Origin: Protonemura montana
Taxonomy: Eukaryota; Arthropoda; Insecta; Plecoptera; Nemouridae
Assembly: GCA_947568835.1 (NCBI GenBank)
Contig: OX387607.1
Location: forward strand, 17,882,277 to 17,946,276
Direction: 5' to 3'
Length of the DNA: 64,000 nt
A model generated the notes under the pieces. That model was given only the letters and a program-made list of their open reading frames with translations, was not told the origin of the DNA and searched no databases. A program made the translations under genes and the position numbers. Of this stretch, positions 44,005 to 53,914 are shown one piece after another (the stretch's first letter is position 1; every line of letters begins with the position of its first letter).

Positions 44005-44249
44005 CCTCCGTAGCAGAACTTGTAAAACAGGGTTGTACTTGCACTCTCCACGGACCTGTAGGTCAGAGCCACAGCGTTGACCGCTTCTGCGACTTGTCCC
44101 CAGGCATGAATTTTGTGTGCATTGGTTAGTGTTGGTGAAAACTCACCATTGATGACTGTCTCAAGCCTAATATACTGCCTGGCTAACACACACTTCTCAC
44201 TTACTAAAAAATTTACGTTCCGCTTCTTCTGCTTATTTGGCGCCGACAT
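44005..44249 (-). CDS. Myb/SANT-like DNA-binding domain, first exon
   Basis: Starts M-S-A-P-N-K-Q-K-K-R-N-V-N-F and contains V-S-E-K-C-V-L-A, V-I-N-G-E-F-S-P-T-L-T, W-G-Q-V-A-E-A-V-N-A-V and Y-R-S-V-E. These match the Myb_DNA-bind_5/regulatory-protein-zeste pattern (E..L..L, V-I-x-G-K-F-S, W..V...V-N-A-V). The usual E-V-K-K-K-W is lost (S-A-S-T-T-L-F-Y-K-F). The exon ends before a weak donor near 44005. Its continuation is the chimeric exon at 43403-43880. The promoter-like block at 44395-44480 lies upstream but points the other way. Confidence 0.6.
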
Positions 44250-44394
44250 TGTTACTTGGTGTGATTAACTGCTTAGTATGACAATTTTGTGTTATTTCAA
44301 GAAAAGGCGCTCAAATTAGTTTCATGTCAATTCAGTTCTAGGTGGCAGTGCATTTTGAATAGTAGCCACGTGATATGTTTGTATCAGCGCTTCT

Positions 44395-44480
44395 GATTGG
44401 CCCATTTTGTTTAGCACGGTGGGCGGGGCCAGGATGCTGTGTATATTTAAAACCTCGATAATACTCGTTATCTCTGCTTC
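44395..44480 (+). promoter_or_regulatory. Pol II core promoter-like block (CCAAT, GC box, TATA)
   Basis: In plus orientation it shows an inverted CCAAT box (TGATTGGCCC, about 44393), a GC box (GGGCGGGGCC, about 44423), then TATATTTAAAA (about 44443) and a pyrimidine-rich start region about 30 bp further on. The arrangement and spacing fit a TATA-type promoter. Downstream, after 100 bp, lies the left edge of segment D2 in antisense, so no plus-strand gene is obvious. It may have belonged to a gene displaced by the duplication. Confidence 0.4.
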
Positions 44481-45006
44481 GAGAATTGACATAGGTTTTA
44501 AGGTAGACCTTGGGTTTATCGTGGTTTTAGTTAATCACGGGAATAAGGAGAGTTCACGAATGTACGAGAATTGGCCCCCTGGTAGACGGACAGCGTCTCT
44601 GGCATCACGCCGCGGAGCCATTGTCTCCGCACGTATTCGAACAACGGCTGCAGCTGGCCGGCAAGCCCGTTGACATTTGCAAATGTTGCAATGGTGTGCA
44701 CACCGGCTCCATGTCTCCAGCAGGCAGGAGTGGAAGGGCCATCAACATACGAACAGCCTTCTACCCTGCTGGAACTTGGAGGACCGGGAACAGTCTCAGT
44801 GCTCGTTCCTTCCTGAGGATGCACTGCAAAAATAGACGTGCTCTGAAGTTATTATCACAATTTTTCTCAATACTGTTGCAATTGGCTCCATAACCAATAC
44901 GTATTCCTCTAAAAAAACAAAGTCAGAAATGCTGCATTTTGAGATGTTCAGCTTGCCACAAACTTCGTTAACTTTGTCCCTCCCAACTAGGAGAACCTTT
45001 TTGATG

Positions 45007-45053
45007 GCTTGTCCATCGACATGTTAACAGTGTTAACATGTCGATGGACAAGC
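45007..45053. repeat. Perfect palindrome, D2 copy
   Basis: Identical to the 47-bp palindrome at 27926-27972, including its single central base. Confidence 0.9.
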
Positions 45054-45326
45054 TTGGTTTTTGCACAGATTCACATCTTACTACATCTTACTACACATCT
45101 TTGGCCAATAGTTGACTTAACTGGTTTTTACATTTGCGTTTACATTTGCGTTTTTACATTACGTTTTTACATTTTACATTAGAGGAGATTTTGAGGAGGT
45201 TGGTTGAAACTAGAGGGCAGCTAGTGACCAGGAAGGCCTTGATGGGTTATTCCCAGCACTGCCACCAGAATTATCATAGGTTTTCCGTTGATATTTCAAT
45301 GAAAAACAAAACTTCGGAGAAAATCA

Positions 45327-45827
45327 TTACTCCATGTAGAATTCCCTCGGCTTGGGCACCATTTTCTCTTCCCAGAACTTTTTGTTCCGACGAAGCGAGA
45401 TGACATGCCGATCGTGGTCGGTGTAAACCAAGAGATCGCAATGCTCCCGCTTTGTGATGTTAAGCTGGCCCTGAATTTGGCAGTAGTAGTGGTGGGTTTC
45501 CTTCAGGACCAGGTTGTCTTTATTGTCCACCTTGACACAAAGGTTCCTGATCTTAGAAGCCTCCCTGGTGGTCAGGACTGGGCGGCCTTCGATACAGAGA
45601 TCGTTGATTGATGCGATGGTCTTCACTTTGCTCAATTTATCATCGCCGACCAGCCCGTCAGGACTGGCACCCAGGTAGGGGCGCTCCTCGTCCACGAAAA
45701 GCCTTCGCGGGAAAACTTTCACACCGAAGGTGTCCTCGTGAAAGGAAATGGCCGTTGGCTCGTGAATGTTGCCGTATGCGACGTGCGCCCCCCTCACTGG
45801 TTTTCCGGAGAGGTAGAACACTTTCAA
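45327..45827 (-). pseudogene. YqaJ-type exonuclease domain gene (copy D2), catalytic Glu substituted
   Basis: Full-length match to the D1 copy: L-G-A-S-P-D-G-L-V, then L-S-K-V-K-T with Lys in place of the catalytic Glu, Q-I-Q-G-Q-L, C-D-L-L-V-Y-T. It differs from D1 at two residues that I noticed (R to G near residue 13, V to L in the C-D-L-x-V-Y-T motif). Because the loss of the Glu is shared, it predates the D1/D2 duplication. The frame has nevertheless stayed open in both. Confidence 0.7.
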
Positions 45828-45998
45828 CCATTTTCATCACGGCGATTGCTCTTGTTGCATTTTAATTTATTTTCTTCTTGGATTGTTGCCTGCATCATAA
45901 TATTAATTTGGTGATGAAATAGAGGGCGTAGTGGTTATTTAATAATTCATAATAATGTCATGATCTGAGGATGACGTGCTTCCTGTCGGCGCACTCAA

Positions 45999-46334
45999 TT
46001 ATAATGTTTTGATTGCGGTTTTGATCTTACACTTTTCTTTGCGATATTTGTTTTGCCCAATTGTTCTCTTCTTGATTAGAGACTCGCATATTGCTGCCAG
46101 ATAGTGAGCAAACGTTTTTCGAGTTTCATCCAGAACCTCTGGGGTAACAGTTGAAGGACTAGCTGGCCCCGGTGCCTGAACGGAATCAGACGGAGGGGTA
46201 TTGTCACAATGCGCTGTGACGGCATCGAAATGAAAGCAACATCCGTGCAATGCAGCGGTCGGAAACACTGCACGAATTGCTTGCTGGAGCCCCCGCTCAA
46301 AATAGGTAATGAATGTGACGTCCACCTCTTCCAA
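45999..46334 (-). pseudogene. MULE exon 2 remnant (D2 copy)
   Basis: Same as 28918-29253 with a handful of substitutions (for example L-H-G-C-C-F-H-F-D instead of L-H-G-R-W-F-H-F-D). The first Cys of the H-G-C motif, lost in D1, is retained here. Confidence 0.6.
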
Positions 46335-46898
46335 TGACGGGAAGGTTACGTCTCGAGCAGCTCTTCGTATGCTGCCCTTGTTTTCCGCGTCATCAGGGCG
46401 TACACAAGGGTATGGGAGTGAAACAAAACGATGCCCCCAATATACGTTAAAAAATCAAATGTCAAGCAATATTTTACTTGCAGTCTTTATATGCGGGGAT
46501 GATCTGGTCCTGGTACATCGAGATCAGGGGTCTGTCACTGCTTGAATGCGGTGTCCTTGCGTTAGATGGCAACGAATTTGGGGTCTGCAATTTTAAATAC
46601 TTTTTTTTTTATAATTTTCCTTATGGAAAATGGTGGGTCCTTTAACCACCCAAAGATTTGACGACAAGCAAGCAACGTTAATATATAACGTCAACAATCA
46701 TAGGGACGAAGTCATCGTCCACGGCGGGAAGTGCCGGCTCCGGTGCGGCAGGCACATGAGCGACTGAAAAGAGAATCCAAGTCATAACAAGTCAAATTCC
46801 TCTACCTGGTGGAAATATTTGTGGTTTTGTTCCAACCATAATTCAGGAAAGTTACCATAACTCAACCATAACTCACGATAGCAGCGAGGTAGCAACCC

Positions 46899-48445
46899 TC
46901 ACAACAGTGGCAACACCAGGCTCTCAATTTGCTGCCTGCAGACGTAGCAAACAATGTTGTGGCGAATGTGCCATTCGGCGCATGTGCCACACGAAACGAA
47001 GTGCCTGCAGGGCATGAACATGGTCGTTCGCTTGCGGCCCATGCAGCACTGGCGGAAAGCAGGCCCCTGCATCACAACTAGCTGGAGCCGGTGTTTATTC
47101 TCCACCCCTTGGAGAGACGCTGGAATGTAACAAGATTAATTGTCAATATAATAACTGAAATTATTTGAAATACATTTTTTTTTTTGAGGTGGCCTTACCA
47201 GTTAACATCCAAATGCTGGGATTAACCACGTTTAAGAGCCCTTGCAGCATGGCATGGAAGGCCTCAACGTGGTTGTTGGTGCGACGGGCCTGTCGATATA
47301 CCGACAACCTTTCAAATCCGACCCGCCGCACCCATTGCCGCACCATGTACGCCATTAGCGGGCGCAGTTGATCGGTCAGGCCGTGGCCAGCCAGCAACGT
47401 TGCCACAGCATCGAGGCCCTGACGCATCAGCGCTGCTGTCAGAAGCGGTAAGGCCAGCAGCATCTTCAAGGCCTTCTTTGCGGTTCCATTAGCTGTCAGC
47501 AATTGAGATTGGCCCAAGCGCTTGGCTTTTCTCAGCACAGCCTGCAGGGAAGAAACCAAACCAAACACCCGCAATCGCACCACGCTATTTAAGTTAGTTC
47601 CAAAGCACATTTTTGATGTCCTCAAAGAAATAACTATAAAAGTCAAAACAAGTCCAAAGCATGGCCAGAAGATCCTGAATCCACAGCTAAACTTAAAGCC
47701 AAACACAAAAGCAATCTGATTTTGCATATTAAAGAACAATTTCTCTTGCTAGCCAACCTCTTATAACTTGCCTGGATATAATGAAACCAACAGCCAATTA
47801 ATGGGGAGGCTGGGAACACATTTTCCATGGCCCTTTGCAGGGCAGCCTCGAAGTCCGTGACAATCACGGTTGGCGTCATGCCCGGGGCAGCCAAGTTTGC
47901 GATTACGAACCGCAGGAGCTGCTCGTAGGCAGCTGCGGTACGTCGCTCCATGAGAGCGTAGACCACCGGGATTGCCTGAAGGAAGAGACCAAAAGAAGGA
48001 ATGATTTCACCGAAAAATTCTCCAAGAGTAAAACTAAAGAAATAGACGATTGTCGAAATGCACATACCACGGACTGCACCATCACGTGCAGAGTAAACAG
48101 TTGGCATGCTGTCGGCCGCTGCGGCACTGCCTTGAAAGTGGCGTCCGCATGCAGCTCTGGTGATCCATTTAAAAGTTCGGCGCATGTTGCCCTCGAGGCC
48201 AGGACTACCGTCGTCCCACCCTCGCCCTCGAGGACAGCCTGGCACAATGGTTCCGGTACCGGGCCAAGTGTGCAGCCATATCGGCCTCGCCACTCAGCAC
48301 TCCTCAGGGTTTCCCCATATTGAGTGAGGGTCTCCGGCACTGGCGGCTGCGCAGCGGCGCGTGCCCGGCTGAGTGACGACCTCACTGACGAAAATGTAAC
48401 TGAGGCTGCTGCCTCAGTTACATTTGAATACTTTTGAATGTGCAA
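46899..48445 (-). CDS. MULE transposase-RING fusion (copy D2)
   Basis: Exons are 48445-48068, 47975-47772, 47541-47199 and 47119-46899, the D1 coordinates plus 16,939. All frames are open, the exon phases agree and the DDE motifs are intact. The RING exon has the same Cys-to-Arg change at the first ligand (Arg-Q-C-C-M-G-R-K here). Substitutions relative to D1 include M-E to M-V before R-Q-W-V and R to K after M-G-R. The GC-AG second intron is preserved. Two such open copies 17 kb apart are either a recent duplication or an assembly effect. Confidence 0.7.
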
Positions 48446-49385
48446 GTCGCCGAATTCCCATTTGACGTAAATATATTATTTCGCCAGTTGCACATTCGGT
48501 CACTTGAGCAGACCCCCAATAAACCGTGTTTACTTCACATACTGTGTCTTTACTGATTCTCCTCGACAAGGGTAAGCTATTCTTTTATTGGCCAAGTAAT
48601 CCTTTTTACTGGCGCAAGACCAGCCCAGCGAATCTATTCTCTCCGAACGTTCGCACGTTTACCCAGATAATTAAACATCTTCGAGACTCCACGAGTCTCT
48701 GGTGGCAGCGTACCGAAATGAACTCTTAATTCAGTCTCTCAGGTATTCTATTCCGTCAAATGCCCAATAATGGCAGCCCTTAATAGCTCCATTACAAACT
48801 GCCCTGTTGGCCAGGACTTTTCTTGCGAACTAGACGTCGCAGAAAACGGCCGTCTTTACCCTGAATCGCCGCAACAAAATCCTGTGGAAAGACTCCACAT
48901 TATTATTTGTGCGGCAATTCAGGCTGCTCACTGAGAGTCGCTCAGTGCCTATGACACCAATCCAAAAGCAGCGTACGTAGGCTATGAGCTGCCGGAGCTT
49001 TGGCTTTACCGTTGCTAGTTCTAGGCCGACGATTGTCGCTGAAAATTAATCCACCGATTAAGTCGATGTCAGATATCTCGTGCAGTTTATAATGCATTTT
49101 TTCTTGGCAGTTTAATCCCTCACATACTTCCAACTCTCCCAGAGCCTCGACGATATGATCGGCTGGTAAAAAAAGGCAGCGCGATTACTTTCTTCACAAA
49201 CTTTCTGGCGTCCGCTTGTGGCCTGCGATACTGGGTCGCTAGGCCAAGCTTTTGGCATTTTCGCCAAATTGCCTGCAATTGGAAAAGTTAAATGTACGTC
49301 GATCAAATAGCAGGAAGTGGTAAATAAGCCCCCCAAAGACTAGCGACAAGAAATCAATCAAGTTGGGAGGCAATCCCGCGCGGCA

Positions 49386-50181
49386 CCACCTTGAAGGTGC
49401 CGTCGATGTGCAGCTCGATAGACGCCTTGTTGACGAGGACTTTTCGAGCAAACTCGACATCACAGAACACGGCTGTCTGGCTGTCCCCGGTTGCCAGAGT
49501 GGTCAGGAAGAACGGCTGCCCCTGCAGGGTTTCCACCGGGGTTCTTCGAGGACCGTGTCCAGGTCCTCCAGCGACGTTGGGTAGCGAGGAAACCCCTGGC
49601 GCCGCATCCTGAGCGGCTGCCCTTTCACCGAAAGGTAGCTGACTAAAGTGGCAGCTATCGGGTTGCTTTAATAAGAAACATTAATTATCATTGGGAATAT
49701 ACTAGGGCTTCGCTATTGCGACTTTCGTTTACAGTTCTTGTGAATAGGCAAATGGGGCTCCGCTCTTGCTGTCGTGGTCTGCCAACCTTGCCAGGGAGGT
49801 TTCGTCCCACTTGACTCCCTTTTAATGGATCGCTGGAAATGTGGCGAAACTTTTGATACCATGTTACATTTTGGGGCAAGAAACTGTTTCGCCAGGCTGG
49901 CCTGTCGACTAGCATAGTATAAGTGATAGATCAAATTAAAACAAAAAAATGTTTCCATTGACAAACCTTGCAGCAACGCGATTGTATATATCGGCGACAG
50001 AGTCACTCGATGTGTCGTTGATTACTGCTTCCCGCAGCTCGTTAATGATACGAGCCTTGGGAAGCGTCCGCGCCGAACTTGGGTGGTTGTGACATTTAGT
50101 CTCCACCAACTCTCCACCCAAATCCTGCCTCGCCCGTCCAGTACAGTGGTGGTTGCGCCTCTCAGCACAACCACTCAGCAT
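49386..50181 (-). pseudogene. FLYWCH-MULE transposase remnant
   Basis: The exon at about 50181-49975 reads G-C-A-E-R-R-N-H-H-C-T-G-R-A-R, then C-H-N-H-P-S-S-A-R and D-S-V-A-D-I-Y-N-R-V-A-A-R-F. This is the second half of a FLYWCH zinc finger with its usual downstream helix. The next exon, from an acceptor at about 49668, reads S-Y-L-S-V-K-G-Q-P-L-R-M-R-R-Q and P-T-S-L-E-D-L-D-T-V-L. A frame change near 49533 follows, then T-A-V-F-C-D-V-E-F-A-R-K-V-L and E-L-H-I-D-G-T-F-K-V-V-P-R, with the first catalytic Asp. Downstream exons are replaced by D2 debris. The FLYWCH finger is the DNA-binding module normally placed before a MULE transposase domain. Confidence 0.7.
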
Positions 50182-50189
50182 GCAGAGTA

Positions 50190-50930
50190 AATTTTCACCG
50201 TTTTTGCATCACATGGGTTTTCAACATCCAACTCGCTATTGCACTGATGCTTCCGGATAAATAATTTGCATCTCGGAAAGACCCAAGTGCACGAATCCCT
50301 TGTCGTCTACGTACGTCAACAATCCGCACCGTGCGGAAAGCTAACTTCCAGTTAAGGGCCAGGACTGGGCCTTGATCCCTCAGCCTCGGGATGGGGGGGA
50401 TCGTGAACAAGGATACGATTCAGGAATGGGGGAAAAGGTATGGCGGTTGACCGCCAGCTCCTCCAGCTTTACGTACGCTAGCAGCCTGGCGTACGCTGCC
50501 TTTGGTCCGCCTCGTCATAAGGGCATACACGGCCTGAAATGTCGAAAGGTAATAGACACAAAATCAGTGTTTATAGTGTTTATTCCAATGTGGGGATCTC
50601 AAAGACCGCTAATGATTTGTGTACTTACATAACTACCCACAGTGACATGGATGGTGAAAAGTTGCTTGATTGATGGATACCTTGGTAAAACCTAATAACA
50701 TAATTTTTTGAGGGTGGTGAAGACAGCGTCCATGATTCGATTTTCTCATTCCGGACTTCGCGAACACCTTTGGAAACACGCTGGCAGACTTTTTCAGAGC
50801 GATTGAGACGATTTCTCGTAGAAGTGTGCTTGATGGACACAACCCACCGAGTTGGTTGCGATCTTTATCCACGTACGCTCGCTAGAACAGCAGCGGCTAG
50901 TCGGTGATTTCCAGTCTTTTATTGTCTTTA
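50190..50930. other. No recognisable gene
   Basis: Only short frames on both strands are present. Part of 50600-50870 may be the eroded C terminus of the P-like element to the right, but I see no motif. Confidence 0.3.
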
Positions 50931-50937
50931 ACCAATG

Positions 50938-51568
50938 TTACCTTATAGTCTTCGCATCTGAACTTCCTGTAACAAGAAACCACGACATACCCGGCGAAGT
51001 ACGCAATCGCATTCGTATCCAATGTCGAATTGAGAGAATCTGGATACACCACGACAGACCAATGGATTGCCGCATGAAAAAGTCCTCCTTGATAACTTCG
51101 CCCTCGTCTACACTCTCATTCTCAGTCTCGATTCTAATCGTTTCTTCAATGGCAGCGACCTCTTCTAGACAGCTGCTCGAATTCATTCGACTGCTTGTCG
51201 TACAGTGCCCACGCATCCTCAAAAAGGCACGGTTCCGGTAGCGGATCGTCTTGATCTTCGTTCAGTTCGGCAAGTGCCAAAGCAACAGTCGTTACACTGA
51301 CAGTACTATCTGCCGCGCAGTTCGCGGTTTTCGCGGGCCGGATTATCGCTAACAATACTAAATACTGAATTATTCGCCTACATCGCTGCACTGACGGATT
51401 GCGATCGCAGCCGCCTCTCTGACGCATGCATGAAAATGTGTTTTCTAAGGCGTCTGTTGTTAACTGATTAGTCATACATAAAATTGTCCCCTCCTCGTGT
51501 AAATCGTCCCAAAGAAGAAGAACCCCGATGATGGTAAGCTTCAACCCAGTGCAGCAGGGTGGAAACAA
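50938..51568 (-). pseudogene. P-element/THAP9-like transposase, C-terminal fragment
   Basis: The minus frame at 51568-51146 contains M-T-N-Q-L-T-T-D-A-L-E-N-T-F-S-C-M-R-Q-R-G-G followed by N-P-S-V-Q-R. The pattern (x-L-x-Q-D-x-L-E-x-x-F-S-x-I-R-x-R-G-G-x-x-x-N-P) is highly characteristic of the C-terminal part of P-element and THAP9 transposases. It is followed by an acidic tail, with a frame change into 51222-50938. The THAP finger and the catalytic core are absent. It lies between two MULE remnants. Confidence 0.7.
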
Positions 51569-51823
51569 AGCATCACGTAAAGACCTTCTGTTAACGATCC
51601 ATGACTCAATGAACTGAACAGCGTCGCGTTAACAGCTGACTGCTATTTTGTGCTGCACAGAAAGTGCGCAATTGTACGGGTTAGCTACTTTAAACTGGGA
51701 ACTATTTGAACTGCGGCAGGAGGCACAGGCACGGCGGGTAGAGCAGGCTCGGCGTCTGAAAACTCGCTCTCACTAGACGAGGGCTCATCCTGCCGATTGC
51801 CCCCGAGCTGCCCTGCGACTTAG

Positions 51824-52325
51824 GCGTCGGTGCCGTGGGCACACAGACGCAGGAACTCGGGGACGTCCAGCCTGCCCACGTCCAGTTCCTCGGCTTCGGT
51901 TTTCAGACGCCGATCTTGACAAAGCAACTTCTTCGGCCGCCCCTGACATACTCGCAGGCCGTTCTCCAGCTGAGCATACGTGTTACACGCGATGTTGGCA
52001 ACTTTTCTCAGCTGGACTGTAACACAACGCGATTTGATTTAGATTTTGTCAACTGTTATCAACTGTAATATCAACTGTAATTTGCTTTATTACCGTCATC
52101 TATACAAAGCATAAATCATAGAAGTTCACACTTACGTAGGAAGCGCCAAATGTCCGGGTGTGTCCGGCCAACGCGCGTCTTGAGGTGAAGGTGAAACGCC
52201 TCCAAGTTGTTATTTGTCCTCCTGGGGCACCCGTGGACGGACAACACTTCCGCTGACACCCCTCGCAGCCAGTAGCGTTCGACGTAATCTAGTAGACGCT
52301 GAAATCTACGCATAAATGGCAAGTG
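51824..52325 (-). pseudogene. MULE transposase C-terminal exons (third subtype)
   Basis: Exon a (52325-52133) reads L-L-D-Y-V-E-R-Y-W-L-R-G-V and C-P-R-R-T-N-N-N-L-E-A-F-H, then T-H-P-D-I-W-R-F-L at donor CTAC|GTAAGT. Exon b starts after TTACAG at about 52020 and continues in frame: L-Q-L-R-K-V-A-N-I, A-Q-L-E-N-G-L-R-V and R-P-K-K-L-L-C-Q-D-R-R-L-K, to a stop near 51824. This is the basic C-terminal tail normally found in MULE proteins that lack a RING. The earlier exons are not found upstream. Confidence 0.75.
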
Positions 52326-52898
52326 GACTATAGTTTTTTCTGATCAATTTTGTTTGTTGGACAAGCGTAGGGCAAAATTGGACAAAATTGTTGGACAAAA
52401 TTGTTGGACAAAATTGAAAAGGAATGTTCATGTCGTCAATGTAATCGAAAGAACCTTCTTCGGCATCGACGAAATTGTCAAATTCGTCGTCCTCCTCGTC
52501 GGTTGAGTTGACGTTGGTTACAGATTCGGAGCCGTCGGCATCCATGATGTCGACGTCGTTAGCGATGAAAGCGTCGCGGGAACGAGCAGCGTCCTCGTCC
52601 TCCTCGTCGGTTGAGTTGATGTTGGCTTCAAAACACACGGATGATTTTTTTTTTAGCTGTCTGAGATTTGCCTAAAGTTTTCTGTGTCTCACTTTTACCG
52701 ACTTATAAGGGATGTTTTCAAAAATATTTATTTCCAATGCGACATTCGTTGACCATTAATAAGTACAAATATAAAGGCAGACTTACCATGTATTGCGTCT
52801 CTTAGTTTCTTATGGCGAGCCTCCGTCCGTTTTGGTAAATTTGTCACACCTGAACTGGGATCTAAATAGAGCTTCCTTCTTTTTATTCCCTCCATAGC
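52306..52898 (-). pseudogene. Unidentified two-exon gene with acidic repeats
   Basis: Exon 1 (52898-52788) starts M-E-G-I-K-R-R-K-L-Y-L-D-P and ends at donor ATG|GTAAGT. The acceptor AACTTTAG near 52676 leads to a frame that hits a stop, unless one base is removed from a run of ten A (about 52640-52650 on plus as T). With the other frame the protein continues V-C-F-E-A-N-I-N-S-T-D-E-E-D-E and later repeats N-V-N-S-T-D-E-E-D-D-E before an Asp/Glu-rich end (F-V-D-A-E-E-G-S-F-D-Y-I-D-D). I do not recognise the family. It directly precedes the MULE exon at 52325. It could be its N-terminal part or an unrelated mobile gene. Confidence 0.35.
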
Positions 52899-52954
52899 AC
52901 AACACTCACACGGACACTGAATAATTATTGATAAAATAAAATAACCCACTCAGT

Positions 52955-53655
52955 AGCAGCATCGACGAGCTTATGACCAATGAATCGTTAGCGCGGGCTT
53001 ATAGACATATTTTCTCAAGCATGTTGGTACCTGGAAATTGGTACCTACCCTACATGAAACTTGACATATGGTTGGGAAATTGGAAGTGGTGAGTAATTTA
53101 TATTTTCTGACCAGAAAGGAACTTTAATGACAATGAGTCAGGAAGTGGGATAATTTAGTCCCGGCAACTAAGCATTTAACTTTTTATCACACCTTATTAG
53201 ATCTTATTAAGACTGTGCTGATTGATGCTGACTTAAAACGATCAAATCTTATTGCCTCCGAAATCTGATAACTTCTTATCACACCTTATTAGATCTTATT
53301 AAGAATCTACTTATCAACACTGGTTGAATCTTATTAAGTCCCATTTTACTGTTGTCTACATACAAAGTCTTATTAAATCTGTAAAACTCTTCTAACTCTT
53401 CTAAAAAATGTACACACTTTTTCTGACTATATCTCACTGTTTCTTGTTGGCCTTATAAAACATGATCATCTCTGGTTGATTCTTATTACAGTAATACTGG
53501 TAAAAACTTTAATCTTATCTTGCGTCGTGCGTTGTATCCCTGAACCGCGCGGTGGCGTATAAACATGAGCCCAGTCATTCAACAGAGACATTTTCGCCCA
53601 TGAATGTTCAACGCCCTTGCTTGGCACAAGGTTCTTTTGTACCATTGACTCTTGT
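52955..53655. other. AT-rich DNA with short TTATTAGATCTTATTAAG repeats
   Basis: The sequence ATCACACCTTATTAGATC followed by TTATTAAG appears near 53190 and again near 53278. Related TTATTAA pieces follow to about 53495. They may be debris of a small non-autonomous element. No gene is seen. Confidence 0.35.
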
Positions 53656-53661
53656 GCCGTG

Positions 53662-53854
53662 TCTTCAGCTGTGATTGACTGTGCCGAGGCGATGTCCTTG
53701 TTTGTTGGCGACTTGGACGACGCCGTGGTCTGCTCGCTTGGCCCAAGCTGCGTTGCTACCTTCAACTCTTCAGCTGTGATTGACTGTGCCGAGGCGATGT
53801 CCTTGTTTGTTGGCGACTTGGACGACGCCGTGGTCTGCTCGCTTGGCCCAAGCT
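53662..53854. repeat. Tandem duplication of an 88-bp unit
   Basis: 53662-53749 and 53767-53854 are identical over 88 bp (beginning TCTTCAGCTGTGATTGACTG and ending GGCCCAAGCT), separated by 17 bp, giving a 105-bp period. The minus-strand frame stays open through both (repeated S-E-Q-T-T and D-I-A-S-A-Q-S-I-T-A). No protein family was recognised. Confidence 0.9.
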
Positions 53855-53914
53855 TATTAACCCTTGTTAAAAAGTCAACCAGATCTTATATGATCTCATA
53901 ACAATTTTAAGCAG

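Larger units (their letters stand above)
44578..49271. repeat. Segment D2, second copy of 27496-32333
   Basis: The match to D1 begins abruptly at 44578 inside a MULE exon (CTGGTAGACGGACAGCG) and ends near 49271. Relative to D1 it has a one-base deletion near 44706, a one-base insertion near 46365 and lacks about 143 bp at 46618. Beyond 49271 the D2 side keeps sequence that is also present in copy E (49272-49357 and 55420-55505). D2 therefore retains the original right flank, and D1 has been cut or replaced there. Confidence 0.9.
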
